Shown here piece after piece: positions 1-9,543 of a stretch of 64,000 nt of DNA. This DNA comes from Clostridia bacterium (lineage in GTDB: Bacteria > Bacillota > Clostridia > Lachnospirales > Anaerotignaceae). Both the position numbers and the translations under genes were made by a program. How positions within the stretch are numbered: the first letter of the stretch is position 1; each line of letters opens with the position of its first letter. Location: assembly GCA_022651385.1 (NCBI GenBank), contig JALCQR010000006.1, positions 62,001 to 126,000 on the forward strand, read 5' to 3'. The notes under the pieces were generated by a model that did no database searches, was not told the origin of the DNA, and saw only the letters and a program-made list of their open reading frames with translations.

Positions 1-1350
1 CTTGTCAATTCCAAGATAGCCGAGGCTGTCCAGTCCGGACACTTTAGCTATCTCGTCTATGTTGTACCTGCATGCTATAAGTTTATCCCTGCTTGGTACA
101 TCCGTTCCATAATAACACGGCCATCTGAAAGGCGGTGAACTGACACGCATATGAACTTCTTTTGCTCCGGCATTATGAAGTATTTCAACAAGACGTGCTA
201 TAGTCGTTCCTCTTACTATGGAATCGTCTACCATAACTACTCTTTTGCCTTCCACAGCGCTTTTAAGAGCATTGAGTTTAATTTTCACTCCGTCCTCTCT
301 TGCCGACTGTGTCGGAGCTATGAATGTACGTCCTATATATCTGTTTTTAACAAGTCCTTTTCCGTATGGTATTCCGCTTTGTTCTGCATATCCTATAGCT
401 GCATCCATTCCGCTGTCCGGCACACCTATTACAAGGTCTGCATCAACAGGATGCTCAATTGCAAGCTGGCGTCCGGCTTCTTTTCTGGACTCATAAACAC
501 TTATTCCCTCTATAAAGCTGTCCGGACGGGCAAAGTAAATAAGCTCAAATATACAAAGTGCTCTCTTTTTCTTTCCGCAGTGTGTTTTTATTGAGCGAAG
601 CCCGTTTTCGTCAATTACAACTATTTCTCCCGGCTCAACATCTCTTATATATTTTGCACCTACAGCGTCAAGAGCACATGTCTCAGATGACAATATATAG
701 CTTTTTCCTCTTTTTCCAATAACAAGAGGACGTATTCCCTGAGGGTCACGGCAACCAATAAGCTTCTTGGGACTCATTACAATAAGCGCATATGAACCTA
801 CAACTATATCCATCATTTTGCTTACAGCATCTTCAACAGACGGATTTTTTACTCTTTCACGGGCAATAACATATGCAAGAACTTCCGAATCAATAGTTGT
901 CTGGAAAATATAGCCTTCATTTTCAAATTTTTCTCTAAGCTCAAAAGCATTTGTAAGATTGCCGTTATGGCTGATTGTAAGGGCACCTTTAATATAACGC
1001 GAAACAAGGGGCTGTGCGTTTTGTCTAAAGCTTCCCCCTGCCGTAGAATAGCGGACATGACCTACAGCAATTTTGCCCGTAAGCTCATTTAATATATCGG
1101 AATTAAATACGCTTGATACAAGGCCCATATCCTTATATTGTTTTACAGTAGTGTCATCCGTAACCGCTATGCCGCAGCTTTCCTGACCTCTGTGCTGGAG
1201 TGAAAAAAGTCCGTAATACACTACTCTGCCGCTGTCAATATCGTCATTATTGTAAATGCCGAAAACACCGCATTCTTCTTTAAGTTCGTCTTCCTCGGAA
1301 TATGGTGCAAATTCAGTTGTATCAGTTGTGTATACTTTTTTTTCAATCAT
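1..1350 (-). CDS. purF: Amidophosphoribosyltransferase (PurF), C-terminus beyond window
   Basis: First committed step of purine synthesis: glutamine and PRPP give 5-phosphoribosylamine, in the cytoplasm. The reading frame is open from an ATG at 1350 to the left edge (450 codons of the usual 470-500). A short propeptide of about 26 residues precedes CGVFGIYN, whose cysteine is the expected N-terminal glutaminase nucleophile after self-processing. The PRPP-binding loop [13 protein letters not shown] is legible near 260-220. The start overlaps the purC stop by 4 bp (ATGA), so the two are co-transcribed and probably translationally coupled. Product identity is certain; only the end is missing. 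Confidence 0.97.
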   Translation of the reverse strand, partial: MIEKKVYTTDTTEFAPYSEEDELKEECGVFGIYNNDDIDSGRVVYYGLFSLQHRGQESCGIAVTDDTTVKQYKDMGLVSSVFNSDILNELTGKIAVGHVRYSTAGGSFRQNAQPLVSRYIKGALTISHNGNLTNAFELREKFENEGYIFQTTIDSEVLAYVIARERVKNPSVEDAVSKMMDIVVGSYALIVMSPKKLIGCRDPQGIRPLVIGKRGKSYILSSETCALDAVGAKYIRDVEPGEIVVIDENGLRSIKTHCGKKKRALCIFELIYFARPDSFIEGISVYESRKEAGRQLAIEHPVDADLVIGVPDSGMDAAIGYAEQSGIPYGKGLVKNRYIGRTFIAPTQSAREDGVKIKLNALKSAVEGKRVVMVDDSIVRGTTIARLVEILHNAGAKEVHMRVSSPPFRWPCYYGTDVPSRDKLIACRYNIDEIAKVSGLDSLGYLGIDK

Positions 1351-2051
1351 TTGTTTATCCTTCTCCATACTTCCTGATAGGCTTCCTCCACATTTCCTAA
1401 ATCTCTTCTAAAACGATCTTTGTCAAGTTTTTCATTTGTCTTTACATCCCAAAGACGGCATGTATCCGGAGATATTTCATCAGCAAGAATTATTCTGCCG
1501 TCATATCTTCCAAATTCTATTTTAAAATCTATAAGTTTAATATCTTTTTCAAGGAAAAATTTCTTAAGAAGCTCGTTTATTTTAAGAGCCTGTTTTGAAA
1601 TTGAGTCTATTTCCTCTTTTGTTGCAATGCCGATAGCAAGAGCCTGAAGTGTATTTATCATAGGATCGCCGAGAGCATCATTTTTATATGAAAACTCAAG
1701 TATAGGGTTATTGAGAGCCCTGCCTTCCTCAACTCCGAACCTTTTTGAAAAGCTGCCTGCGGCAACATTTCTTACTATTACCTCAAGAGGTACAATTGAT
1801 ACTTTTTTTACTATGGTTTCTCTGTCACTTATTTCTTTTACGTAATGAGTTTCAATACCGTTTTTTTCAAGATACTGCAAAATAATATTTGTCATCTTGT
1901 TATTGATAACGCCTTTTCCAACTATTTGGCCTTTTTTGAGACCGTTAAAAGCTGTGGCATCATCTTTATAATCTACTATAAGTTTGTCTTCGTCATCTGT
2001 TTTGAATACTTTTTTTGCTTTTCCCTCATAAAGCATTTCAAGTTTTTTCAT
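1347..2051 (-). CDS. purC: SAICAR synthetase (PurC)
   Basis: Joins aspartate to CAIR in purine synthesis, using ATP. The 234-residue length is normal for the single-domain bacterial enzyme. N-terminal [10 protein letters not shown] (residues 7-16) is the nucleotide-binding start. [11 protein letters not shown] (90-100), [10 protein letters not shown] (173-182) and [13 protein letters not shown] (190-202) are the conserved family blocks. The start ATG at 2051 has a GGAGGT ribosome site 7 bases upstream. It sits directly before purF with a 4-bp overlap, forming a purCF pair; the rest of the pathway is not in the window on this side. Confidence 0.98.
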   Translation of the reverse strand: MKKLEMLYEGKAKKVFKTDDEDKLIVDYKDDATAFNGLKKGQIVGKGVINNKMTNIILQYLEKNGIETHYVKEISDRETIVKKVSIVPLEVIVRNVAAGSFSKRFGVEEGRALNNPILEFSYKNDALGDPMINTLQALAIGIATKEEIDSISKQALKINELLKKFFLEKDIKLIDFKIEFGRYDGRIILADEISPDTCRLWDVKTNEKLDKDRFRRDLGNVEEAYQEVWRRINK

Positions 2052-2091
2052 TCTTGTACCTCCGATTTCACTAAAGAATATAAAATATTTC

Positions 2092-2922
2092 TTATTTAAT
2101 CATATTTGAAATTTTATTTATAGCTACTGAAAGGTTTTCCGTATCAGCGTTATATACTTCACCACTGTCACAAAGTTTTGCAGTTTCAGGGTTTATTGGA
2201 AGCTGTCCTAAAACGTCAATGCCGTATTCTCCGGCAATTTTGTTTATTTTGCTCTCGCCGTAAATCATTATTTTGCTTCCGCAGTCAGGGCATAAAACAT
2301 AGCTCATATTTTCTACAATTCCGAGAATCGGTATGTTCATAAGCTGTGCCATTTTAAGAGCTTTGCCCACAATCATGCTTACAAGATCCTGAGGAGATGT
2401 TACCAAAATTATACCGTCTACCGGCAATGATTGAAATACAGTAAGAGGCACATCGCCTGTTCCCGGAGGCATATCAACAAAAAGGAAATCTATATCTTTC
2501 CAAATTACGTCCGAATAAAACTGCTGTACAACACCTGCAATAACAGGTCCCCTCCAAACAACAGGATCGGTGTCATTATCTACAAGCAGATTAACGCTCA
2601 TAACATCAACGCCGTTTACGCTCTTTATAGGAAGCATACCATACTGGTTGCCGCCTGCTTTGCCTTTTATACCAAACATCTTAGGTATTGACGGTCCGGT
2701 AATGTCAGCATCAAGTATACCGCATTTATAGCCTTTTGCTGCCATTGCGCTTGCAAGAAGCGATGTTACAAGTGACTTGCCTACTCCGCCTTTGCCGCTT
2801 ACAACACCAATAATTTTTTTGATGCTGCTGTATTTGTTATGCTGTATAATCATACTTTCTGCTGTTCTTTCACTGCAATTTTCACCGCATGTTGAACAGT
2901 TGTGCGTACAATCTTCGCTCAC
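2092..2922 (-). CDS. Mrp/NBP35-family iron-sulfur cluster carrier ATPase
   Basis: A P-loop ATPase of the Mrp/ApbC family that assembles or carries [4Fe-4S] clusters to apoproteins in the cytoplasm. Counting from the ATG at 2937, [10 protein letters not shown] (47-55) is the deviant Walker A, DMPPGTGD (155-162) follows, and CPDCG (216-220) is the C-terminal cluster-binding CxxC. An N-terminal Cys cluster (Cys10, 14, 17, 21) marks the NBP35-like subtype. The GTG at 2922 is preferred as start because GGAGAGG lies 6 bases before it, whereas the ATG at 2937 has no ribosome site; all N-terminal cysteines are kept either way. It stands alone, 40 bp upstream of purC. Confidence 0.93.
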   Translation of the reverse strand: MSEDCTHNCSTCGENCSERTAESMIIQHNKYSSIKKIIGVVSGKGGVGKSLVTSLLASAMAAKGYKCGILDADITGPSIPKMFGIKGKAGGNQYGMLPIKSVNGVDVMSVNLLVDNDTDPVVWRGPVIAGVVQQFYSDVIWKDIDFLFVDMPPGTGDVPLTVFQSLPVDGIILVTSPQDLVSMIVGKALKMAQLMNIPILGIVENMSYVLCPDCGSKIMIYGESKINKIAGEYGIDVLGQLPINPETAKLCDSGEVYNADTENLSVAINKISNMIK

Positions 2923-3113
2923 GTAAATCCTCTCCATTCTGTATTAATAATAAAGAAATTATAATCACTGAATTTTATAATGTCAATACAACTTCAAATT
3001 TATTATAGCACAAGGTATTATCAATAATCAAAAAGTTTTCATTATTTTTTCAGTGTGTTTTCACATATCATACACAATTACATGTTTTACTTTTAAATAA
3101 GAGAAAGGCGTGT

Positions 3114-5276
3114 ATGCTTATGAAAATGAATTTTTTGAGAAATATTATGGCGATATCTGCACTGAGTACGGCAGTTGTTTTGTCAGGCTGCAGCAGCTCT
3201 TCAGTAGGTATAGCCGATAAATCTAAGGCATCCGAGATAGAACTTATTTCAATGTCCGACGCAGATTTTTCATCCGACGATAAATATATAGATTGGAAAA
3301 ACAGTGAATATACAACTATAACAGCAGAAAACGGAACATTTAAAGTAGACGGCGAAGGTGCCGAGGCAAACGGAAACACAGTTACAATAAATCACAAGGG
3401 TACGTTTGTATTAAGCGGCACAATGGACGACGGATACATAATTGTAAATTCAAGTATGAGCGGGAAAGTACGACTTGTGCTAAATAACTTCAGTATAACA
3501 TGCAGCAACGGAGCCCCTATTTATATAAAAGACTCAGATGTAATGCTTTCGCTTTCTGAAGGAACAGTAAACAACGTAACTGATTCAGCAGATTATACAT
3601 ATAAATATTATGATGAAACAGATAGTTCCCCTAATGCAGCAATATTTGCAAAAGATGACCTTGTAATAAACGGTACAGGTACGCTTAATGTTACGGCAAA
3701 CCACAAAAACGCAATTCAAAGCAAGGACGACCTTAAAGTGGTAGAAGGAACCATAAACATAACCTCTGTAGACGACGGATTTGTGGGAAAAGACATGGCA
3801 GCGTTTAAAGATGCCACAATAACTCTTAAAACAGACGGTGACTCTATAAAATCAACAGGTACTGACAATGGTACGGGATATATAATAATCGGCGGCGGAA
3901 CATTTGATATTGATTCTCAAAATGACGCTTTGCAGGCATCAAATGAGCTCTGTATAGAAGACGGAAAATTCAATATAAAAACCGGTGACGGCGACAGTGA
4001 TTTTTCTTCTTCGCAGGGAGAAGGTATGGGAGGCGGCATGCCTTCAAGGCCTGATAAATCAGATTTCGGTTCATCTGACAAAAACACTTCAGCAGGCACA
4101 TCTTCAGGCAGCAATGCTAAATTAAGCAGTGATTCTACAAATAACGAAAACACTCCTTCAGGAATGACTCCTCCTGATAACGGAATTGCACCTGATATGC
4201 CCGGAGGAAATGCCCCATCCGATATGAGTTCTAATAAATCAGAAACAGAAAGCATGAAAGGTATAAAATCAGACACAACAATACATATAACAGGCGGAAC
4301 TTTTAATATTGATACGGAAGATGACGCCGTTCACTCAAACAGCACAGTCATAATAGACGGCGGCAAATTCTCAATAAACACCGGCGATGACGCAATGCAT
4401 GCAGATAATACGTTAACTGTTAATAATGGCGGCATAAGCATTTCAAACTGCTATGAAGGACTTGAGGCAGCAAAAATAAATGTAAACGGCGGAAATATAG
4501 ATGTAAATGCAACAGACGACGGAGTAAACGCTTCCGAAAAGAAAGCAACTGAAAGCACAGAAAATACACAGCAGCAAAATACATCGAATGACAGCAACAC
4601 ATCACAAAATAATCAAATTTCTGAAAACACTTCTGATTCTAAGTCCGATGGTTCGTCAGTAAATTCCGAACATGCAGATAGGCCTTCCGGCAATAATATG
4701 GATTCCAGCAATGCCGTGCTCAATATAACAGGCGGAACTCTAAATGTAAATGCATACGGCGACGGCCTTGATGCAAACGGCTCAATATATATGTCCGGAG
4801 GCTCGGTAACCGTAAGCGGTCCTATAAATGACGGAAACGGTGACCTTGATTATGATAGTGTATTCGAAATAACAGGAGGAACTCTTGTTTCTGCCGGCAG
4901 CAGCGGAATGGCTCAGAATCCGTCTGATACATCATCACAGTACAGCATCGCCGGCATACTTGATAACCAACAATCAGCAAATTCAGTTGTTTCGCTTACA
5001 GATGATAACGGAAATAAAATCTTATCATTTACGGTGCCTAAAATATATTCACATTTGGTATTTTCATCATCTAAAATTAAATATGGCGAAACATACCACA
5101 TACTTGTTGACGGAAACGAAGTAAAATCCGTTGAGGTTTCCGAAATTGTATCACTGTTTTCTGAAATGAAAAACGGTATGAGCGGAGGTCCCGTAAAGGG
5201 TATGGAAGGCCGCAAAACAGACAATAATGACTTACATATGACACAACCAGCGCAGCTTAAGCAAACTCAACAGTAA
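3114..5276 (+). CDS. Lipoprotein with carbohydrate-binding beta-helix repeats (DUF4353/Cthe_2159-like)
   Basis: 720 residues. An N-terminal signal peptide ends in LSGC (Cys26), so the mature protein should be lipid-anchored outside the membrane. The body is a succession of short beta-strand repeats with signatures such as GGTFDIDSQNDALQAS and GGTFNIDTEDDAVHS, typical of carbohydrate-binding domain-containing (DUF4353) proteins with a right-handed beta-helix related to polysaccharide lyases. No catalytic residues can be assigned. Two low-complexity Ser/Asn/Gly/Met/Pro-rich segments (about 292-382 and 475-535) interrupt the helix and may be flexible loops. A likely role is binding of plant polysaccharide; this is inference. 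It is monocistronic and faces sigE across a shared terminator. Confidence 0.85.
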   Translation: MLMKMNFLRNIMAISALSTAVVLSGCSSSSVGIADKSKASEIELISMSDADFSSDDKYIDWKNSEYTTITAENGTFKVDGEGAEANGNTVTINHKGTFVLSGTMDDGYIIVNSSMSGKVRLVLNNFSITCSNGAPIYIKDSDVMLSLSEGTVNNVTDSADYTYKYYDETDSSPNAAIFAKDDLVINGTGTLNVTANHKNAIQSKDDLKVVEGTINITSVDDGFVGKDMAAFKDATITLKTDGDSIKSTGTDNGTGYIIIGGGTFDIDSQNDALQASNELCIEDGKFNIKTGDGDSDFSSSQGEGMGGGMPSRPDKSDFGSSDKNTSAGTSSGSNAKLSSDSTNNENTPSGMTPPDNGIAPDMPGGNAPSDMSSNKSETESMKGIKSDTTIHITGGTFNIDTEDDAVHSNSTVIIDGGKFSINTGDDAMHADNTLTVNNGGISISNCYEGLEAAKINVNGGNIDVNATDDGVNASEKKATESTENTQQQNTSNDSNTSQNNQISENTSDSKSDGSSVNSEHADRPSGNNMDSSNAVLNITGGTLNVNAYGDGLDANGSIYMSGGSVTVSGPINDGNGDLDYDSVFEITGGTLVSAGSSGMAQNPSDTSSQYSIAGILDNQQSANSVVSLTDDNGNKILSFTVPKIYSHLVFSSSKIKYGETYHILVDGNEVKSVEVSEIVSLFSEMKNGMSGGPVKGMEGRKTDNNDLHMTQPAQLKQTQQ

Positions 5277-5288
5277 ATTCTAAATTAA

Positions 5289-5335
5289 AAAACAGGGCTT
5301 ATAAACTTTGATTATTCTTAGCTTATAGTCCTGTT
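5289..5335. terminator. Bidirectional hairpin between converging genes
   Basis: AAACAGG pairs with CCTGTTT, continuing imperfectly through GCTTATA. A-runs on the left and T-runs on the right let it end both the lipoprotein gene and sigE. Confidence 0.75.
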
Positions 5336-5344
5336 TGTTTATAA

Positions 5345-6076
5345 TTATGTAAATTTCATAATTTCTTTTTTCAGTCTTCCTATAATACGTTTTTCAAGCC
5401 TTGATATATATGACTGTGAAATGCCCAGCATGTCGGCCACTTCTTTTTGAGTTTTTTCCTCACCCTTCGGCGTCATGCCGAATCTTAACTGTACTATTTT
5501 CTTTTCTCTTTGGCTTAATTTATTTATTGCCGCTTTAAGCAGATTTCTGTCCACTTCGTCTTCAATGTCACGGAATATTATATCATTGTCAGTACCGAGA
5601 ATATCACTTAAAAGCAGTTCGTTGCCTTCACAGTCAACATTTAACGGCTCGTCTATCGAAACCTCCGTTTTTGTCTTAGAATTGCGTCTAAGAAACATAA
5701 GTATCTCATTTTCAATACATCTTGATGCATATGTGGCAAGTTTTATATTTCTGTCGGTGTTAAATGTGTTAATCGCCTTAATAAGACCTATGGTGCCTAT
5801 TGATATTAGGTCCTCAACATTTATGCCCGTGTTTTCAAATTTTCTGGCAATATATACAACAAGCCTTAAATTACGCTCTATTAATATTGATTTTGCATTA
5901 TCTTCTTGGTCTGTTTTAAGCATGTTAAGTACACTTGTTTCTTCATCAGGTTCAAGCGGAGGTGGAAATACATCGCTGCCGCCTATGTAGTAAACCTCGT
6001 TTTCCTCTTTTCTCAGACGCATAAGAAATCCTTTAATACTGTATCTGAGCATAAATAAATAATAGTTGATTTTCAT
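5345..6076 (-). CDS. sigE: Sporulation sigma factor SigE (pro-form)
   Basis: Early mother-cell sigma factor, made as an inactive membrane-associated precursor and cleaved by SpoIIGA. The N-terminal ~28 residues are the hydrophobic/basic pro-sequence; EVYYIGGSD marks the processing region. Then follow [20 protein letters not shown] (region 2.1), [12 protein letters not shown] (2.3) and [14 protein letters not shown] (2.4). The region 4.2 helix-turn-helix is [19 protein letters not shown]. Start: ATG 6076 has GGAGG 9 bases upstream and overlaps the spoIIGA stop by 4 bp; the in-frame ATG at 6091 lacks a ribosome site. At 243 residues it is full length. sigG does not follow it here, unlike in Bacillus and many clostridia. 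Confidence 0.97.
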   Translation of the reverse strand: MKINYYLFMLRYSIKGFLMRLRKEENEVYYIGGSDVFPPPLEPDEETSVLNMLKTDQEDNAKSILIERNLRLVVYIARKFENTGINVEDLISIGTIGLIKAINTFNTDRNIKLATYASRCIENEILMFLRRNSKTKTEVSIDEPLNVDCEGNELLLSDILGTDNDIIFRDIEDEVDRNLLKAAINKLSQREKKIVQLRFGMTPKGEEKTQKEVADMLGISQSYISRLEKRIIGRLKKEIMKFT

Positions 6077-6954
6077 ATTCGCTGCCTCCATATATCAATG
6101 TCTCTGCGGGATATTATGGCATGATACCCGCCCGATGATGAAAAACGGCCGTTAAACACCGCTGCTTCCGCATTTTGAAATTTTATTGACTTGCCGTCTG
6201 AAAACACTGCTTCTGCGCAATCAAGTTTAAGTACAGGTATTTCACCGTTTGCGGCACCGAGAGAGGAAAAATTTATATATGATATCCTGTCGTTTTTGTC
6301 ATAACACCCGATAAGAAAATCTTCTCTTTGGCTGTCCGGCAGCAAATTTATTATTGCCGTGTTTTCAGCAGGTATCACAACTGCCCCGCTTTTGCTGTCA
6401 CTTATGAAACATCCCGTGTCAATAAGCGCATCCGTCTCTATAGTTTTGCCGGTATAAAGCATTTTTAACTTGCAGTAATCCTGTCTATTCGAAAACGCCG
6501 ACTCCTTCCATTTTCCGGCTAAATTAAAAAATAAAAAAGCAAGACCGGAAGTTATAATAAAAACAAAAATACTGTTTTTAGGTCCATAGTTTTTAAAGTA
6601 ATACATGACGGACTCAGGCAGATTTGACATTTTTTTAATCCAGACTAATAGACCATATAATAGAGCTGAAAAAAGCATTGTAAGCGCTATTATTTTAAAA
6701 AATCCATATATGCTTTTAGGTTTGAAAAGCAGCCATGAGACACAGATATTAGCAAGAAGTGCCGATAATATGTATAGTATTGGTTTATTGACAAAAATAC
6801 ACATAAGTATTACTTCCGCCAAGGCTCCCAAAGCCGCAAATATTATTATCTTTTTAAGTTTTAAGTATGTTCGTGAAATTACTGAAACAAAATACAGTAT
6901 TGCCACGTCCATAATAAAGCCCTCTATAAATATCTTGTCGGCATATAAAGTCAT
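6073..6954 (-). CDS. spoIIGA: SpoIIGA, pro-SigE processing aspartic peptidase
   Basis: Membrane protease that cleaves pro-SigE after a forespore signal. The N-terminal half has about five transmembrane helices (residues ~10-150). The C-terminal cytoplasmic half carries LIDTGCFIS with the DTG catalytic motif (Asp near 180), as in a retroviral-like aspartic protease that works as a dimer. At 293 residues it matches family length. ATG 6954 is preceded by GGTGGAGAT. It is translationally coupled to sigE by ATGA and driven by the wide-spacer promoter at 6975-7007. Confidence 0.95.
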   Translation of the reverse strand: MTLYADKIFIEGFIMDVAILYFVSVISRTYLKLKKIIIFAALGALAEVILMCIFVNKPILYILSALLANICVSWLLFKPKSIYGFFKIIALTMLFSALLYGLLVWIKKMSNLPESVMYYFKNYGPKNSIFVFIITSGLAFLFFNLAGKWKESAFSNRQDYCKLKMLYTGKTIETDALIDTGCFISDSKSGAVVIPAENTAIINLLPDSQREDFLIGCYDKNDRISYINFSSLGAANGEIPVLKLDCAEAVFSDGKSIKFQNAEAAVFNGRFSSSGGYHAIISRRDIDIWRQRI

Positions 6955-6974
6955 ATCTCCACCGTCCTGATATA

Positions 6975-7007
6975 ATTATATAGCTGATGATATGCGAATT
7001 ATGTCAA
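6975..7007 (-). promoter_or_regulatory. spoIIG-type promoter with 21-bp spacer
   Basis: On the minus strand TTGACA (7007-7002) and TATAAT (6980-6975) are both perfect sigma-A hexamers, but they are 21 bp apart instead of 17. The Bacillus spoIIG promoter is likewise over-spaced (22 bp) and needs Spo0A~P. The -35 region read in reverse, TGTCAAA, resembles a 0A box (TGTCGAA). Spo0A control is inferred from this layout. Confidence 0.7.
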
Positions 7008-7042
7008 ACTGTGAAATGGAAAATTATTTTCAGACGCAAAAA

Positions 7043-7083
7043 AAGCCGACGTTTTTTTTAATATCCAAAAAAACGTCAGTTTT
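7043..7083 (-). terminator. Intrinsic terminator after the DUF362 gene
   Basis: GACGTTTTTTT pairs with AAAAAAACGTC around a 9-base loop, followed by more T residues on the minus strand. It insulates spoIIGA from the upstream gene. Confidence 0.75.
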
Positions 7084-7097
7084 CTTAAAAAGCATTA

Positions 7098-8198
7098 TTA
7101 TTTTACTTCTATAAGCTCATATTCAAGTGTTCCCAACCCAATTTTTTCGGCATGTTTAAGACATCCGAGCCAGTCGGTAGTCGGGTGCATTGCGTGGAAG
7201 TGGTCGTCAGACTTGTCACCTTCAATAGCACTGCCAAACAAAACAGGCTGTTTATTTACCATATCGGCACATGCTTTATCCAGTGCAACAGGGTCAAATG
7301 ACGCAAACATTCCTACATTAGGCACAAGTGCAATATCATTTTCCGCATGACAGTCACAGAAAGGCGACACGTCCATTACGAGATTAATATGGAAAGAAGG
7401 TCTGTCTTTTACAACAGCCCATGCATATTCAGCCATTTTCTTATTGAAATTCTCAATAGATACTCCCCAGTCCGGTTTTATGGCATTAAATGCACAAACA
7501 CCTATACACCTGCCGCAGCCGACACATTTTGATAAATCTATAGAAGCCTTTTTATTTGTATATGATATGGCCGAATGAGCACAGATTTTAGCACACATAC
7601 CGCAGCCAACACACTTTTCCTGAGAAACATTCGGTTTTCCGTCAGAATGCATTTCCATTTTTCCGGCGCGGCTTCCGCAGCCCATTCCTAAATTTTTAAT
7701 TGCTCCTCCGAAACCGGCCTGCTCATGCCCTTTAAAATGATTAAGCGATATTATAACATCGGCGTCCATTATAGCAGTACCAATCTTAGCCTCTTTTACA
7801 AGCTCACCGTTAATCGGCACACGAACTTCATTAGTGCCTTTAAGTCCGTCGGCAATAATAACATGACATCCCGTTGTCATCAATGTGAAGCCATTTTCAT
7901 AAGCGGAATCCATATGTTCAAGAGCCTGTTTACGCCTTCCTACATAAAGCGTGTTGCAGTCTGTCAAAAAAGGCATTCCTCCTAAGGACTTAACTGTGTC
8001 AGCTACTGTTTTGGCATAATTCGGCCTTATGTAGGCCATGTTTCCCGGCTCACCGAAATTAATCTTTATCGCTGCAAATTTTTTGTTAAAATCTATTGTT
8101 TCTATTCCGGCTTCTTTAATAAGCTTTTCAAGTTTTTGCAAAAGGCCATAGTTAAATTTTGTTTTCATATTGGTAAAATATACCTTTGATTTTTCCAT
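7098..8198 (-). CDS. DUF362 protein with two [4Fe-4S] ferredoxin motifs
   Basis: 366 residues. The first two thirds are the DUF362 fold (TKFNYGLLQKLEKLIKEAGIE, then AAIKINFGEPGN near residue 45). Two ferredoxin motifs follow at about 190-240: CVGCGMCAKICAHSAI and CVGCGRCIGVCAFNAI. Such proteins are common in anaerobes and are thought to be redox or Fe-S proteins of unknown partner; the function is not established. No signal peptide is visible, so it is cytoplasmic. It is single-gene, divergent from the DUF1540 peptide. Confidence 0.9.
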   Translation of the reverse strand: MEKSKVYFTNMKTKFNYGLLQKLEKLIKEAGIETIDFNKKFAAIKINFGEPGNMAYIRPNYAKTVADTVKSLGGMPFLTDCNTLYVGRRKQALEHMDSAYENGFTLMTTGCHVIIADGLKGTNEVRVPINGELVKEAKIGTAIMDADVIISLNHFKGHEQAGFGGAIKNLGMGCGSRAGKMEMHSDGKPNVSQEKCVGCGMCAKICAHSAISYTNKKASIDLSKCVGCGRCIGVCAFNAIKPDWGVSIENFNKKMAEYAWAVVKDRPSFHINLVMDVSPFCDCHAENDIALVPNVGMFASFDPVALDKACADMVNKQPVLFGSAIEGDKSDDHFHAMHPTTDWLGCLKHAEKIGLGTLEYELIEVK

Positions 8199-8288
8199 GT
8201 TTTACCATTTCCTTTCTTTTTTGCTACGAATAAATCTAAACCTATAAGACATAATAACTATATCCCAAAAAGTAAAGGAGGAATATAA

Positions 8289-8444
8289 ATGTCAGCCAAT
8301 CCAAGCATCAAATGTACAGTATCACAGTGCAGAAACCATTGCAAAGGTGAAAACTACTGTTCTCTTGACTGTATAACAGTAGGAACACATGAAGCATCTC
8401 CAACTCAGGACGCATGTACAGACTGCAAATCATTTATGAAATGA
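8289..8444 (+). CDS. Small Cys-rich DUF1540 protein
   Basis: 51 residues, starting MSANPSIKC and ending CKSFMK. Seven cysteines occur with the pattern C-x4-C-x3-C...C-x3-C...C-x2-C, as in DUF1540 proteins of clostridia, presumed metal-binding. The start has a strong AAAGGAGGA ribosome site 7 bases upstream, and codon usage is like that of its neighbours. It is transcribed alone, divergent from the DUF362 gene, with a terminator at 8487-8516. The function is unknown; related genes are often linked to sporulation or stress. Confidence 0.85.
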   Translation: MSANPSIKCTVSQCRNHCKGENYCSLDCITVGTHEASPTQDACTDCKSFMK

Positions 8445-8486
8445 TTTATTTTAAATAAAGCATATGTATTTTAAAACATATACTTT

Positions 8487-8516
8487 ATAAGCCGTTTGGA
8501 AAACCGAACGGCTTAT
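8487..8516. terminator. Bidirectional terminator between DUF1540 and cyclophilin genes
   Basis: ATAAGCCGTT pairs perfectly with AACGGCTTAT over a 10-base loop; the genes converge here. Confidence 0.85.
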
Positions 8517-8521
8517 TTCTA

Positions 8522-9043
8522 TTACATTTTTTCTGGTTCAGGATAATCAGTACCAAATGTGTCAACTGTTACTTTAGTCATTATCTGCGGTTCTTCAGGC
8601 ATGTCCATTCTGTCGGTTTTAACACCAGCAAGTTTGTTAACCACATCCATTCCTTCAATCACCTTTCCAAAAGCAGCATATTGTCCGTCAAGATGCGGAG
8701 CGTCTTTATGCATGATAAAAAACTGGCTTCCTGCCGAGTCATTTCTCATGCTTCTTGCCATTGAAATAACTCCGGCTGTATGCTTTAGGTCGTTTTTAAC
8801 CTTATTAAACGCAAATTCTCCTTTTATGCAGTATCCCGGGCCACCCATTCCAGTTCCTTCAGGGTCTCCGCCCTGAATCATAAAACCTTTTATAATTCTG
8901 TGAAAACTGAGATTGTCATAAAAACCTTTTTTTACAAGCGAAATAAAGTTATTTACTGTGTTTGGTGCAACATCAGGGTAAAGTTCGATTTTAATTGTGT
9001 CTTCACCATTAATTTTCATTGTTACTATTGGATTTTGTGCCAT
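8522..9043 (-). CDS. Cyclophilin-type peptidyl-prolyl cis-trans isomerase
   Basis: 173 residues, a compact cytoplasmic PpiB-like cyclophilin that speeds proline isomerisation in folding. FHRIIKGFMIQGGDPEGTG carries the active-site Arg, and GSQFFIMHKDAPHLDGQYAAFG holds the FxxxxxxPHLDG block. There is no signal peptide. The ATG at 9043 (MAQNPIV) is chosen because GAAGGGAAG lies just upstream; a start at 9061 has no ribosome site. It converges on the DUF1540 gene. Confidence 0.95.
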   Translation of the reverse strand: MAQNPIVTMKINGEDTIKIELYPDVAPNTVNNFISLVKKGFYDNLSFHRIIKGFMIQGGDPEGTGMGGPGYCIKGEFAFNKVKNDLKHTAGVISMARSMRNDSAGSQFFIMHKDAPHLDGQYAAFGKVIEGMDVVNKLAGVKTDRMDMPEEPQIMTKVTVDTFGTDYPEPEKM

Positions 9044-9097
9044 TATATTTCTTCCCTTCAATTAATTTTTATTAAATATAATATTTTTATTAAATCA

Positions 9098-9529
9098 CTA
9101 ATCAGCCTTTAACACAAATTCATTATATACATCTTCAAAATCTCTTATCATCCAATACGGCAGGTGCATTTTACGCATATCACTTATTGTCATCCAATAA
9201 TACCCGTCATGTTCACTGCTAAGCTTTACCTCTCCGTCGATATATTTGCACAGATACGTAAGTATAGTCAAATGCACGTCGCTTCGTATTGCATCATAGC
9301 AATTGAGAATTCTTACAAGAGACACTTTAAGGTTAGTTTCTTCACCTACTTCTCTGAAAAGGCCTCTTTCAGCTGTTTCTGAAAACCTTACTCCTCCTCC
9401 GGGAAGATCCCACGCTACATGGTGATTCATACTGCTGCTTTTAATTTCTTCCTTTGACCTATGAAGTACAAGAAAGCGCCCGTCTCTTATTATAATTGCC
9501 TTAACAGCAAGAGCAAAATCTCTTTTCAA
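9098..9529 (-). CDS. Nudix hydrolase
   Basis: 143 residues. The Nudix box is intact: G-x5-E-x7-REVGEE, reading GGVRFSETAERGLFREVGEE at about residues 45-64. Substrate (a nucleoside diphosphate derivative) cannot be told from sequence. The likely start is TTG 9529, preceded by AAGGTAGTG. It lies 14 bp downstream of hslO and reads with it, so probably forms an operon methyltransferase-hslO-nudix. Confidence 0.88.
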   Translation of the reverse strand: MKRDFALAVKAIIIRDGRFLVLHRSKEEIKSSSMNHHVAWDLPGGGVRFSETAERGLFREVGEETNLKVSLVRILNCYDAIRSDVHLTILTYLCKYIDGEVKLSSEHDGYYWMTISDMRKMHLPYWMIRDFEDVYNEFVLKAD

Positions 9530-9543
9530 AACACTACCTTCTT

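Noticed and set aside
4420-4605. Minus-strand frame rich in Leu, Arg and His within the lipoprotein gene
   Set aside because: Antisense of a repetitive Asn/Ser/Glu-rich region; no ribosome site.
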